Source: Gari tellinella (Eukaryota > Mollusca > Bivalvia > Cardiida > Psammobiidae). From it: a stretch of DNA of 64,000 bases. The notes beneath the pieces were generated by a model. The model saw only the letters and a program-made list of their open reading frames with translations, had not been told where the DNA came from and made no database searches. The stretch lies in assembly GCA_922989275.2 (NCBI GenBank), contig OV277870.1:59359079-59423078 (forward strand), written 5' to 3'. Positions 13,701-28,700 of this stretch are shown piece by piece. A program made the translations under genes and the position numbers. Each line of letters starts with the position of its first letter. The first letter of the stretch is position 1.

Positions 13701-16700
13701 TCTAAAAGAATTACTATCTCAAATGATAAAATATAACAAGAAAGGAATATTGTGAGGGTTTGAACTTCAATTCAGCTTACTATTAAAATAAAATTTAGAA
13801 GTCAAACCATATTTTAGTGTGATGGTGTTGGTTATGATCACCTTTAGTGATAGCTCTAGTTTACACAAAGAGGTAAATGGGCATCTGTGTTCTAGGTCCA
13901 GGGTCCCGTTTCATAAAACATCTTACGACAAATGTTGTCGTAAGTCAAAACTTTAATATACATTTAAACTCTGATTTCTCTATGTAATCCTGTCTTGTGA
14001 CACCTTTTTGGAATCGTCTTTTCAAGACGATTCCAAAAAGATGTCACAAGACAGGATTAGATGGAGAAATAAATAATAATTGAGAGTTTTATAATCTGAC
14101 TTACGACACCATTTGTCATAAGAAGTTTTATGAAACGGGCCCCAGGTGCCTGTCTTCAGAAATGTCGTACAACAAATACTGTCGTAAGTCAGATTATAAA
14201 ATTCTCAATTATTATTTTTTCTCCATCTAATCCTGTCTAGTGACATCACTTTGGAATCGCCTTGAAAAGATTAGATGGAGATATCAGAAATTATATGTAT
14301 TTTAAAGTTTTGACTTACAACCGTTTTTGTCATACAATGGAGAATCTGTTATTCTTTCCCGTTTAAACGCAAACGTACGCAAACGCAAAACACTAAAACG
14401 CAGAAAAGTACAACTTTTGGACAATTTTGATAATTCATGTTTATCTTGGTGGCAAACAGTTTGGAGCCTGATCAGACGCCGGGTTACCCGGCATCTGATC
14501 TGGTTCCAAACTGTTTGTAAAAGAAAAAATAGTTTTAGCTTAAACGCGTTTATCGGGAAAGAATAACAGATTCTCCACTGTACGACGTTTCGTAAGATGG
14601 GTCCCAGGTCACTTACTAAAAGTAGAAAAGAATTTAACCTGCAAAAGTTAGAAATGACAGAGGTATTAACCCTTTACTCCATAGCCTGTTTATAATTTTG
14701 AAGTTTGATGACCACTTAACTCTTTCCTCCCTGAAACTTTAAATGGACAATTCCAGATTCCATCTAAGTCTAGTCCATTTCTGATTTTAAAGGGTTGTTT
14801 TTGTCAATGTTTGGCATTGTGACAAACAGTGAAGACCCTGATCAGAGGGCTCCTTTCAGAGCCCTCTGATCTGGGTCTTCACTGTTTGTATAGGACATGT
14901 ACTATTCACATGTACACTGTTTGAAAAGCACGTCTATATGCATGACTAGGGTTCAAAGAGTTAAAGTAGGTTTAAAGTGAAGCAGTACTTATTCATGCCT
15001 CTGTAAAGTGGAACCATTTATCTGCAGCAGAGCAATAAATTAAAGATGTAAAATGTGTATCTATGGAGTAAAGTGTTAGTGCAGGAGAAAGAAAAAGCCC
15101 TTCAGGAGCTTTCTAAATTACTTTTTTCTTGCATTAAACTGCTTCCTGTAATAAAGACATTCAATGTACAGTTGAAACTTAATTGATAGTTTAAACATAC
15201 CATACTTACACAGGGCTCCAGATAAGAAGGAGATTACTGAACAAAATCAATATTTTCTCACTCAATTAAGCACCAATCCTATGGTGTTACTACTTGTTAG
15301 AATCGTCTCGAAGAGACGATTCTAATGAGTTGTAACACCATAGGGTTTAATGCAAAAATAAAGATTTTAGTTTTTGAAAAACTACCCTTATCTGGAGCCC
15401 TGCTTACATTTCAAAGTTAAAATGTGTGTTTTTGCATTTTGGCAGTCGTCAGGGTCTCTTGTGAGACAGTCCGAGCTTAGACAGAGTGTACTAGATAGAG
15501 AGGATGGCTATTTACAGCCACTGATTACAGTGAGACATCATACACAGTCACTCAACGGTTGAGAAACCATTCAATGATGCCTTAAGGTAGTACAACCCTA
15601 ATGAGACCAGGCCAGTGTCAGTCAGTATCTTCACTCTATGTTACAAAGCAAACAGCAATTCTCTTTAACCCTTTACCCCATAGCTTTTTTTCCAGTTTTG
15701 AAGACAGGTGATCACTTAGAACAGGTTGAAAGTAAAGCAGAATGCGCCTGAAGGCGCATTCTGCTTTTCATTTCAGCCTGCTTTAAGCTACCATTTGCTA
15801 GGATATAGAAAATATTTCTTATGGTACGTATTCATGACTTTATAAAGTGAAATTATTTTCTTCAGTGGAGAAATAGATTAAAAGTGTATTTATGGGGTAA
15901 TAGGTTAACTTAATATTTGTACTGAACTATGCTCGAGCATGGATCTGTACGTTTTTCAGTTGACGGGAATGGCTGATCGCACCTAGAGTACTGATATTGA
16001 CTGACATTGGCTTGATCTCAATAGGGGAGTACTACCTTAACCCTTTCCTCTACAAATTCCTCCTCTTAACATACTGCAAGCGAAAATTTCATTTTTGTGT
16101 TGAATACTGGTGGCAACTTACAACAAGATGATAGTAAAGTAAAAGAATCCTATTGGAGATTTCAGCTTCGCTACAATCTTTGCTTTAACCTCTTCCTGAT
16201 ACTTTAAATGGACAATTCCAGTTTCCATTTTAGTCTAGTCCATTTCTGACTTTTAATGGTTGTTTTTGTCAATGTTTGGCATTGTGACAAACAGTGAAGA
16301 CCCTGATCAGAGGGCTCCTTTCGGAGCCCTCTGATCTGGGTCTTCACTGTTTGCATAGGACATGTGAACTATTCACATGTACAGTTTGAAAAGCACGCCT
16401 ATATGCGGGACTAGGGCACAAAGAGTTAAGCAGTGACTTGCCATAGATACTGTTACATAAAGGTGATTTGTACTTTTATCTATTGTGGAAAGGGTTAAAA
16501 TAGATGGCAGCTAAAAAAGGCCCCATTGAACAAAGAAGCATTGAAATCTCGAATGAAGTTGATAGGGTTTTGAAAATAGGAAACTTATTCAGGAAACTTT
16601 CAAAGAATTACAGTTTTAATGCAATGCTACAGATAAGAGGGAGTTAACTGAACAAACCCAAAATTTTCTCACTTATTTCAGCACCAAATTCTATGGTGTA

Positions 16701-19700
16701 ACTACTCATTAGAATTGTCTCGAAGAGACGATTCTAATGAGCAGTTATACCATATGGTTAATGCAGAATTTTAGTTTTTTAAATACATGTACTCCCAATG
16801 TCTGGAGCTCTGTAATGTATAAACTACTAATGTTATGTAGAAATCTCCTATGGGTGCTTTCTGCATTGCATTTGTTCTGCATTAAAGTAGCACCTGTCTT
16901 AACCCTTTCCCCAATAGAAGCGCCTTTTAGCGGATATGATTTATTCATCCGCTGAAGAAAATAGTTCCAATTTAATCAGCAATGAATATGTATTATAGGG
17001 AATATTTTCTATATTATAGCACATGATAAGCTTAAAGCAGGCTGAAAGTAAAGCAGAATGCGCCCTAAGGCGCATTCTGCTTTACTTTCAACCTGCTTTA
17101 AGTAGTCGCCTATCTTAAGTACTATAGAAATAGGCTATCAAGTAAAGGGTTAAAGTCTGTCCATGTACCATGGCTGAGTATCTTCATTTGAATGGTTTAT
17201 CAACTGAGAGTTGACTGTGTTAAATGTATTATGCTAAAACATTACTGCACAATTATACAGTAGATGCACACATGTATAGGCATACTCAATAAGGTAGCAC
17301 TGCCCCTATTGACATTGGTCCATTGTCCATCAATATTCGTTCACTATGTTGTGTGGTTGACCATTCTGAAGTGACATTCACTAGTCTACTGAATTATGCC
17401 AAGGCATACAGTTAAACTTCTTTATAATGACCATTAAATAGAAAGCTTATTGATTGTTTAATGGACAGGTAACAGCTTAAAGCAAGGTGAAAGTAAAACA
17501 GAAAGCTCCTAGAAGAGCTTTCTGTTTTACATTTACCTTGCTTTAAGCAGCTACCTGCATTAAACTCTTGGTATATGGCAAAGTGTAATGTTCATAATAG
17601 AAAGGTTTCACTTAAGTTTTGTATTGACTGTCATGTTGATGAGAATGATAAATGTGCAAGAACTGATATATTGATTGACAATTTGACCAAATCTCATTAG
17701 AGGTGTACCGCCTTAAGATCATGATTATTTCAAAACTGGTTTGACTTGATAAATATATATATACAGAATAGTATTACCTATAATATTATTGTAAGAGAAA
17801 TAGAAAGCAGTTGTTAGCATTTAAGTAGTCCATTACCTCATAGATCCACATTTGTACGCATTTAATTTATTCTTTAACTGAAGAAAAAAGTTGTAATTTC
17901 TACAGTCATGAATATGTATCATAAGAAATATTTTCTATATTTTAGCAGATAGTAGTTTAAAGCAGGTTGAAAGGAAAGCAGAATGCACTTTATGTGCATT
18001 CTGCTTTACTTTCAACCTGTTTTAAGTGAGCACCAGGGGCCCGTTTCATAAAACTTCGTACGACAAATGTTGTCGTAAGTCAGATTATAAAAAACTCAAT
18101 TATAGTTTATTTCTCCATCTAATCCTGTCTTGTGACATCTTTTTGGAATTGTCTTGAAAAGACGATTCCAAAAAGATGTCACAAGACAGGATTAGATAGA
18201 GGAATCAGAGATTAAATGTATTTTAAAGTTTTGACTTACGACAACATTTGTCGTAAGATGTTTTATGAAACGGGGCCCTGTCTTGCAAAACTAGATTGAT
18301 TGAGTTGGGTTCGAAACTAGAAACAGACTATGGAGTATGGAGTAAAGGGTAGTTAGAGTAGTTGTAGAAGAAGCAAGTACATGTACATTTATAGTTTCAA
18401 AATTATGAGGTGGTTGTGATGATGTTGCTAATAGTGATGATGAAAAGCAATGTTAAATATTAGCAATCAAGCAGTTATAGATGGATGTATGGTGGCGGTG
18501 ATGGTTTTAATTGTGGCTGTGGTACCACTAATACATTAACAGATGTTCTAACATGGTGGGGGTGGACATTATAGCTGTGGTAATATATGTGGTAGTACAG
18601 TATAACCTCTCTATTACGACCACTAAAGTTGGTTAATTATTAGGGTGTTTACGATAGGTGACCCCTTAAAGCAAGGTGACAGTGAAACAGAAAGCTCCTT
18701 TAGGAGCTTTCTGTTTCACTGTCACCTTGCTTTAAGCTGCCACCGCTATATTATGCAATCAATTAGCCTTCTTTTTAGTGGTCATTATAGCGAGGTTTTA
18801 CTGTAGAACTACTTTGTTAATATTGGTTTGGAACAAGTGATTGCATAAGTTGTAATTATGTTATTGTTGAAGGAGTAATTGAAGTACAATATTGTAGGCA
18901 GTCTTTTTTAATGTAGCAGAAGTGGTGATTATTAGAAAAATTGTTATTATTTTAGGAGGAGAAATTCAATGTTATACTTATTGTTGTTGTTAGCATGTGT
19001 GTTTTTGGAAGAAAAAAACAGGCTATAATGGTGTCACCCCCGTGTCAGATTCTTCATCATCGTCCAAAATCTTAACATTGGCCATAGCTTAAATTTTTCA
19101 TCTTCAACAGGGCTCAGATAAGAGTGAGGAAACTGAACAAATCCAGTATTTTCTTGCTCGTTTCAGCACAAAATGCTATGGTGTGACTATTCTAATGAGT
19201 AGTGACACCATAGGATTTAATCCGGAAATAAAGATTTTAGGTTTTCAAGTACTCCCCTTATCTGGAGCTCTACTACAATCTTCATTTTTAGCTCACCTGA
19301 GCCAAAGGCTCAAGGTGAGCTATTGGGATGGCGCTGTGTCCGGCGTCCGTCGTCGTCCGTCGTTAGTCGTCCGTCGTCGTTAACAATTGCTTCAAATGAC
19401 ATCTCCTCCTATACCGCTTGACAGATTTCAACCAAACTTTACAGAAATGTTCCTTGGGTCAAGCTCTTTCAAATTTGTTCAAAGAATTAAAAACAATGCA
19501 GAACTCTGGTTGCCATGGCAACCAAAGTGAAAAAATAAGGAAATCTTAAAAAATCTTCTTGTCAAAAACTGGAAGGGCCAGAGCTTACATATTTGGCACA
19601 TAGCATCATCTACAGGTCCTCTATCAAGTTTGTTCAAATTATGCCCCTGGGGTCAAAATTGGCCCCGCCCCGGGGGTCACAGTTTTACATAGAGTTATAT

Positions 19701-22700
19701 AGTGAAATTTTCAAACGTCTTCTTCTCTGAAACTAATGTGGCCAGAGCATTGATATTTGGCATGGTGACACTTCTAGATGTCCTGTACCAAAATTTTATC
19801 AAATGGTTATGGTCGGTTGCATAACTAGGTCACAGGAGCTAAAAATAGATTTTTTTCATTGAAAACTTAAAAAATCTTCTTTTCTGAAACTACAAGGGCC
19901 AGAGCTTAGATATTTGGCACATACCATCGCCTACAGGTCCTCTATCAAGTTTGTTCAAATTATGCCCCTGGGGTCGAAATTGGCCCCGCCCCGGGGGTCA
20001 CAGTTTTACATTGAGTTATATAGTGAAATTTTCAAACGTCTTCTTCTCTTAAACTAATGTGGCCAGAGCATTGATATTTGGCATGGTGACACTTCTAGAT
20101 GTCCTTTACGAAATTTGTTCAAATGGTTCTGATCAGTTGCATAACTAGGTCACAGGAGCTAAAAATAGATTTTTTTCATTGAAAACTTAAAAAATCTTCT
20201 TGTCTGAAACTACAATGGCCAGAGCTTAGATATTTGGCACATAGCATGGCCTACAGGTCCTCTATCTAGTTTGTTCAAATTATGCCCCTGGGGTCGAAAT
20301 TGGCCCCGCCCCGGGGGTCACAGTTTTACATAGAGTTATATAGTGAAATTTTCAAACGTCTTCTTCTCTGATACTAATATGGCCAGAGCTTTGATATTTG
20401 GTATGGTGACACTTCTAGATGTCCTGTACAAAAAATTTTCAAATGGTTATGGTCGGTTGCATAACTAGGTCACAGGAGCTTAAAATAGATTTTTTTCAAT
20501 GAAAACTTAAAAAATCTTCTTTTCTGAAACTACAAGGGCCAGAGCTTAGATATTTGGCACATACCATCGCCTACAGGTCCTCTATCAAGTTTGTTCAAAT
20601 TATGCACCTGGGGTCAAAATTGGCCCCGCCCCTGGGGTCACAGTTTTACATAGTGTTATATAGAGAAAATTTCAAACGTCTTCTTCTCTGACACTGATAT
20701 TGCCAGAGCTTTTATATTCTGTATGGTGACACTTTTAAATATACTTTACATAATTTGTTCAAATTGTTCGGGTCTGTTGCATATCTAGGTCAGTCCTGGA
20801 CATAAATTATGATCGCCATTTTAAGCTATTTTCTCAGGTGAGCGAAATATGCCCCATGGGGCTCTTGTTGGTATGTATATTTATCTTGCCAATTTGACCT
20901 ATCTAGACATACCAAAGTATTTTTCAACGGACCTTGACATTTGACCTAATTTTACTTTATTTTCACTGATCTTCTAAAACAGAGGAGCATTGGCACCCAC
21001 ATCGGATGCTCTTGTTCTTATTAGTGTTTTTGTATTTGTGATAATAGTAGTAACTTAGAAAGTAGTAGTAGTAGTAGTGTATGTAGTAGACTTAGTAGTT
21101 CTTAACCCATTACCCATAAATATGCCTTTTTACGACTCTTAATTTGTTCCTCTACTAAAGAAAATAGTTCCGATTATACAGTAGTGAATATGCATTATAT
21201 AAAAATAATATTCTATATCCAGACAGAGGGTAGTTTAAAGCAGGCTGAAAGTAAAGCAGAATGCGCCCTAAAGCGCATTCTGCTTTATTTTCAACCTGCT
21301 TTAAATGGTCATATGTCTCCAAAACTAGAAACAGGTTATGGGGTAATGGGTTAAGAAGTAGTAGTATTTGATGTAGTAGCAGCTGTTATTTGAGATGTAA
21401 TTTTATTTGTAAGATGTTTGGTACATGTAAGTGTAATAAGAAAGTAAAGCAATAGTCATAATAATATACTAACGTTTGTACAACAGCTAACAACAGCATT
21501 ACTGCTATATAACATTGTAGAATACATCACACCAAATTTATTAATTTACATGTATTATTGAAATGTATCTCTTATTTAACTCATGCCCTTGTGACGCATA
21601 TATGCATCCTTTACCAAAAGTGTACCTGTGAAGAGTACACTTGTCTTAATGCAAACAGTGAAGTCCCTGATTAGAGGGCTCCTCCAGGAGCCCTCTAATC
21701 AGGGATTTCACTGTTTGTCATTGTGCCATATATTACTAAAACAACCCTGAATAGTCTAAAATGGACCAGCCTTTATTGTAAATTGGAATTGTCCATTGAA
21801 ATTTTCAGGGGATAATGAGTAAATCCTTACAATGCTGAATTTTCAAAATAGACTGATCCTTTTACTGATAAATGACTAGACTCAAGATGTTGGTTTTCAA
21901 AATACATGTAGTTCAAAGCATGACAAACAGTGGCACTGTGCAGACTCTAATCAGATGGCTTTTTCAGGAGCCCCCTGGTCTGGGTCTACACAATTTGCAA
22001 AATGTTAGTTGTTATTGCTTGTTTCATTCGTGCTTAATAAGGATAAAGCAAAATATTGAGTTTTATTGCAGCAATTGGGAGATATTATATTCAACTACTA
22101 ATTAGCATTTGTTTTACTCTGTGTATGAATACAGTATATAGATACATGATGTTTACCCTTATCATGCTAAGCTCGACTTGGCCAATATTTGCAAACAGCT
22201 TAGATCCAGCTAAGATGCAGCGTAACGAGGCGTCTGATCTGGATCCAAGCCTGTTTGCCACTTATATTAATATTTTCTCAAGTTGAGAAAAGATCAAATT
22301 TAATGATTGTCTTTTTCACAGACAATATTTTTTTAGCAGATGACAACTCAACATGATATGGGTTAAATATCAGTTTCCATAATTACCTGTATAGGCTATG
22401 TATATTTAATTGAGTCACATACCGGTAATTAGTCGGTCACATATTTAGTTGATTAGACAATATACCATTAACCCTTTACCTGATAGCCTGTTTCTAGTAT
22501 AGAATATAGGTGACCACTTAAAGCAGGTTGAAAGTAAAGCAGAATGCGCCATATGGCGCATTCTGCTTTACTTTCAGCCTGCTTTAAGCCATTACCTGCT
22601 AGAATAAGGAAATTATTAAATATGACACATATTCATTACGGTATATATTGGAACTATTAATTTTTCTTCAGCGGAGGAATAAATTAAATACGCTAAAAGT

Positions 22701-25700
22701 CGCTTCTATAAGGGAAAGGGTTAAGCATTCAAAATCATTCAAGAATAGTGGAACTCAAGTAAAAGGAAGTTGACTGCTTAATGCAGTATAAAGATGATAA
22801 TGTTTGACTGTTTAATGCAGTATAAAAATAATGTGAAAAAAGAAATAAAGTATAAGAGCTTTCTGCATTTTTCAATGTTTTCTGCAATGATGTTTTTCAT
22901 ACTAAAGATTGGCTCAGATACTGTCTTAAATTAGTTGGCATATTAGCCATTGAAAAGATCTAAAAATTTGACATAATATTGTCAATTTGATACCATGTTT
23001 TGGTCCAAAGAGTGGTCAACACTGTTGAAGCACTCAGTTAAAATGTGAGGGATTAGCTGGTTTCCAGACATGTGGCAGCTAAATGCAGAACAAAATTAAA
23101 GCAGAAAGCTCCTATAGGAACTTTCTGCTTTAATTTTATTGTGCATTAGGCGGCTCTCTTTCTTTAGAGATTGTCATGCTTCTTCAAAAAGTGGCTGATT
23201 AACACGAGTTTAACTGTGTGTCAACAGGCTAAAACATTAGACATTGACAATGAGGATAGAAACATGATTTAGTATAAAGGAAAACATTTAATTTAAATTG
23301 TTTGATGTAGACTGATTTTATGTTAACCCTTTTACCCCATTATAAGCCTGGTTCTAGTTTTGAAGACAGGTAACCACTTGAAGCAAGTTGAAAGTAAAGC
23401 AGAGTGCTCCTTTAAAGAGCATTCAGCTTTAGTTTCAATCTGTTTAACCCTTTACCTGATAGCCTATTTCTAGTACCTAAGATATGTGACTACTTAAAGC
23501 AGGTTGAAAGTAAAGCAGAATGCGCCTTAGGGCGCATTCTGCTTTACTTTCAGCCTGCTTTAAGCTATCATGTGCTAAAATATAGAAAATATTCCCTATA
23601 ATACATATTCATTACTGATTAAATCGGAACTATTTTCTTCAGCGGATGAATAAATCATATCCGCTAAAAGTCGCTTCTATGGGGGAAAGGGTTAAAGCTC
23701 CCATCTGGAAAATACTGGATATGTCTATTTCAGTTTTATGTTATGGACTTCCTAGTAGTGTGGGAATTTTTTCCCAAGTTTGGAAATAATTTGAGAAGTA
23801 AAAACGTGTAGATCTATTTTATTGAGAAATGGGCTAAAGTTTTGAAATGTCGTTAGAAACAGTGCTAATGAGGCCAAAGGTATTTATCTTTGTATTGAAA
23901 TTATTTATTGATTTAACACCTTTTCTACCATAATAACATATATTTTGAAAATGGAAATTTTCACAATCTTGGTAGGGAATTTATAATTCTTAACTCTTTC
24001 CTCCCTAAAACTTTAGATGGACAATTCCAGTTTCCATTTAAGTCTAGTCCATTTCTGACTTTTAAGGGTTGTTTTTGTCAATGTTTGGCATTATGACAAA
24101 CAGTGAAGACCCTGATCAGAGGGCTCCTTTCGGAGCCCTCTGATCTGGGTCTTCACTGTTTGCATAGGACAAGTGTACTATTCACATGTACACTGTTTGA
24201 AAAGGACGCCTATATGCGGGACTAGGGTTCAAAGGGTTAAACTGTTGGCATGCTAGCTAATAGCGAAACCAGGATATCCTTTGCAAACAGTTTAGACCCT
24301 GATGTGACCCCACATCAATGGCAGCTCATCAGGATCCAAACTGTTGAACCTGTTTATGCTCCCAGAATCTGTGATTTGGGGGCATATAGTATTTTCCCTG
24401 TCTGTTTGTCTATTTGTCTGTCTGTGTCAAAAATCCTATATATGACTCTCATCTTAAGGTTTCTTTAATTGAAATTTTCTGACTCTAAGTTCAACACTAT
24501 GTAACTTTTGTGGGTCATTAGGTTCCCTTGTAGATCTTTTTAGTTACCAAAACATGAACCAGTCTACTTAGAAATCTGGAAATTCAAATACATACTGGCC
24601 TTAATTAGCAAACAATGTAGACACAGATCATAGGGCTCCTATATATAATCTGGGTCTACACTGTTTGCAAAATGTAATGAGTATATTTTAAACAGGTCCA
24701 CGAGTTATTGTAAAAATTTGAAGACAACAATGTATTTTATTCTAACAGAGTGATGACCAGGTGTATGGTACAGTAGGCTCCAGGTACAAGTCCAAGCTAG
24801 AGACAGAAGACCTATACCAATTCTACAACAAGGACAAGATCACTAGAGCCAGTAGACGCAAAGCAATATACTCTAGTTTCGATGAATCTGGTACGTGCTA
24901 AAATGTTATCAATAGCTTAGGGGCCACAAGGTGGATTTATTCTACGTTCAGTAAAATTACTGAAAAGAAAGCTATTTGACTGCATCAAAGACAAGTGATA
25001 GCTTAAAGCAAGGTGACAGTAAAACAGAAAGCTCCTAAAGGAGCTTTCTGTTTTACTGTCACTTTGGTTTAAGCGGTCACCTGTCTTAAACACTAAATAA
25101 TTAACGCAATTTAGTGGTCATAATAGAGAGGTTTTACTATACATGGAAGGGATAGTTTTCATTTTGGAGAATTCATTTGATTTGGTCAGTTTGATTTCAA
25201 CTCTTGAAAATGTCAAAATAAGATTTTTATTTTTCAAATTTGTTAAGAAACCTGTAGATCCAGATGAGACAAGTAAACTAGGCTAATATTTTAGTAAGAA
25301 AACCTCATAGTTAAAGAGGGACCTCCGTTTAGCTCCTCACCTAACTTTTCATGTGTGAAAGCCTTCCAGTTAGAAAGGTTGATGGTTCTAGATGGCTGCC
25401 ACGATGTATAAAAAGCATTTTCTACCTGTAATTAGCTGGACAAAGCAATATGACTGAAATACTGTTAAAAGTGACATTAATTCATTACAAATCAAATCAT
25501 AGTTCAAGTCGTTTTTCAGCATGGTATTTTGAAAACCGGTTTTGGATTTCTACTCTGCGAATGCTATTCAGCAGTAAGTGTTTTGCTAACACTTGTCAAA
25601 TAACAGCTATGAACCCTTTCCTCCGTAGACATCAGTATAAAGCACCTGTAGTCAATTGTGCTTAACCCATTACCCCAATAAATATGCCTTTCAAACTTTA

Positions 25701-28700
25701 AAATTGACTTCTCCAATCAAGAAAATAATTCAACCTTATACATTCATGTATATGCACCACAACAAATTTTTACTCTGTCTTAGCAGACTGATGATAGCTT
25801 AACCCATTTCCCAATAAATACGCTTTTTTACGCTTTTCATTTATTCATCCAATGATGAAAATAGTTCCAACTTATACACTCATGAAGGTATATAATAAGA
25901 AATATTTTCTATTTTCTATCAGATTGTACATAGCTTAAAGCAGGCTGAAAGTAAAGCAGAATTCATCTTAAGGTGCATTCTGCATTACTTTCAACCTGCT
26001 TTAAGTGGTCATCTATCTTTAATACTAAAAATAGGCATTGGGGTAATGGGTCAAAACAGGCTGAAAGTAAAGCAGAATGCTCTAAAGGAACCTTCTGCTT
26101 TATTTGCAATCTGCTGTTAATGGTAATCTGTCCTCACAACTATAACTAGGCTATGGGGTAACAGGTTTCAAGGAGGATGACTGCTTAAAGCAAAATGAAA
26201 GTAAAGCAGAAAACTCCTTTAGGAGTTTTCTGCTTTACTTTCATTTTGCTATAAGCTGACATATGTATTCAATTTGATGAATTGATCCTCAATTGTGGCA
26301 CTTATGTGGAGGAGTAGTTAGAACTTATCAAATGTGCTTATATTGAGGAAAGGGATAAACATGCTTGTGTAGTTAACTGGCAGTGATCTTCGCCTTTCAA
26401 GTGGTTTTCAGAATGCTAATAATTGTTTCATTTTGAACTGTTGTCATTGTTAATTGTCATCTAAACTGCGGTTAACTATGTCTTGGAAAACCTAATTACA
26501 CATTCTTCTAATTAATATCTGTAGTACAACTAACATAAAAATAATGGTGTCTACATGTTCCTTAAACCTTGTCCTGATATAAGGGTAGAAAAAAGGCTTT
26601 TAAAGTTGAGGACCCCTGATGAGATTGGACCAAAATCTTCGCTCTACGTACAGTGAATGACACTTTTCCTAAACTTAGGGCCCTTCCAGAGCCATGCTTC
26701 AGCATGGTTTTGAACAGACTGGCACTTGACGAGAATGGTCAATCACTCTCCAACATTGGCCCAATCTCAATAGGAGTCCTCAACCTTAAAAAAATTAAGA
26801 TAAAGACACTGTCTGATCTAAGGGTCTAGAGTTTTCTAATACAGCGCTCCTTCTCTACAACGACATCCATTGGGAGACAACAATTATGTGCGTTGTTCGG
26901 AGGGAGTCGTTATAGGGAGGGAAATTGGCGAACATTTGCAAACAGCTTGAATCCAGATCAGACACCGCGTAACGCGGCGTCTGATCTGGATTCAAGCTGT
27001 TTGTCACTCCTAAGTTTTTTTCCATCAAAATGTCCATTATGTAAAACAGAAGTCGACAACTTTAAGCAGACGACATTGCAGCAGTAAAAGCGTTAGACAT
27101 AAATGTCCTATTTAGGGAACTGCGGTAAGTGTCGTTGTAAGGAGGGAGTCGTTGTTGGGAGGGCCGTTGTAGAGAGGGAACACTGTTCAATCTTTCTAAC
27201 ATAAGCCTGTGCTCTTTCCTGTGAAAAAGGTTCAAACTGAATGGCAAAAAGTGTAGATCCTGAGGGAGCAGTCTGATCAGGGTCTGCACTGTTTGTGTTA
27301 TATTTGTTATGTTAAAATTTCCCACAAATCTTGTCATAACTGTGTTTCCAAATAACCGAATAATGTGATGCTTTTCGTATCATGTGACTTTAATTACACT
27401 TTAAGATTGTCATTATTGAATATTATTGATTATACAAAAATATAGAAGACTGACATAATAATTGATTATTTGAAGAATCACTTATATAACTTCAAATAAA
27501 AAATTTCTCAATTTTAATAATTATGCACCAATTTCAAATAAATGACGACTTAATATTAGTTCCAGAAAACAGTAGTTTAGAATTTTAAGACATATTGATT
27601 GATTTCAGCTTTCACTTTCAAACCTGAATTAAGTGAATTATGTTGCTGTTGTTTTATACATATTTTAATTGAACTGCCCTGTTTGTTATTATGCAATGTA
27701 CTAATAAAAAAAATACAAATGTACCTTAACCCTTTCCCCCATAGAAGCGACTTTTAGCGTATTTAGTTTATTCATCACTGAAGAAAATAGTTCCAGTTTA
27801 TACCCTCATGAACAATTACTATTAAAATATTTTATATAGCCTAGCAGATTTGAGCTTAAAGCAGGCTGAAAGTAAAGCAGAATGTGCCTTAAGGCACATT
27901 CTGCTTTACTTTCAACCTGCTTTAAGTGGTCACCTGTCTTCAAAACTTTAAACAGGCTATGAGGTAAAGGGTTAAATAGTAAAAAATGCTTTTGATTTGA
28001 TTAGAAACTAGAATTGTCCATTTGAAGTTTCATGGGTGAATGAGTTAACACATTCAAACTTAGCAACAAGTGTACATCTATAACAAACATTATACCAGTG
28101 AAGAGTACCTTTGTCTTTTGCAAACAGTGTAGACCCTGATCAAAGGGCTGCTGAAGCAGCCCTCTGATCAGGGTCTACACTGTTTGTCATTTTTCAGAAA
28201 ACAGCCCTTAATACAAATGTAGTCTTAAAAGGATTTGACTTGATTGGATAGTTGAATTGTCAATGTCAATTAAAAGTTTCAGGGGTAATTGGGTTAACTC
28301 TTTTCACACCATGATGGACCTGTTTAAAATATACTCATTACATTTGCAAACAGTGTAGACCCTAATCAGAGGGCAGCCCTCTGGTCAGGATCTGCACTCA
28401 CTGTTTGCTAATTTAGGACAGTCATTACTAAACTACCCAGAACTCCGAGTAGACTGGTTCATGTTTGGTAACTAGAAAGATCCACAAGGGAACCTAATAA
28501 CCCACACAAGATTTACTTAATGCTGAAAGAGCTAACCCTTTACCCCATAAATACGACTTTTTACGTTTATAATTTGTTCCTCCACTCAAGAAAATAGATC
28601 CAATTTATAGCCATAAATATGTCTGATAAAAATCATTTTCTATATTAGAACTGTTTGTTATTATGCAAAGTACTAATAAAAAAATACAAATGTACCTTAA

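Noticed and set aside
26893..27087. Frames containing ANSLDPDQTPRN-like peptides (also 24250, 26855)
   Set aside because: These are readings through module 2 hairpins, not conserved genes.
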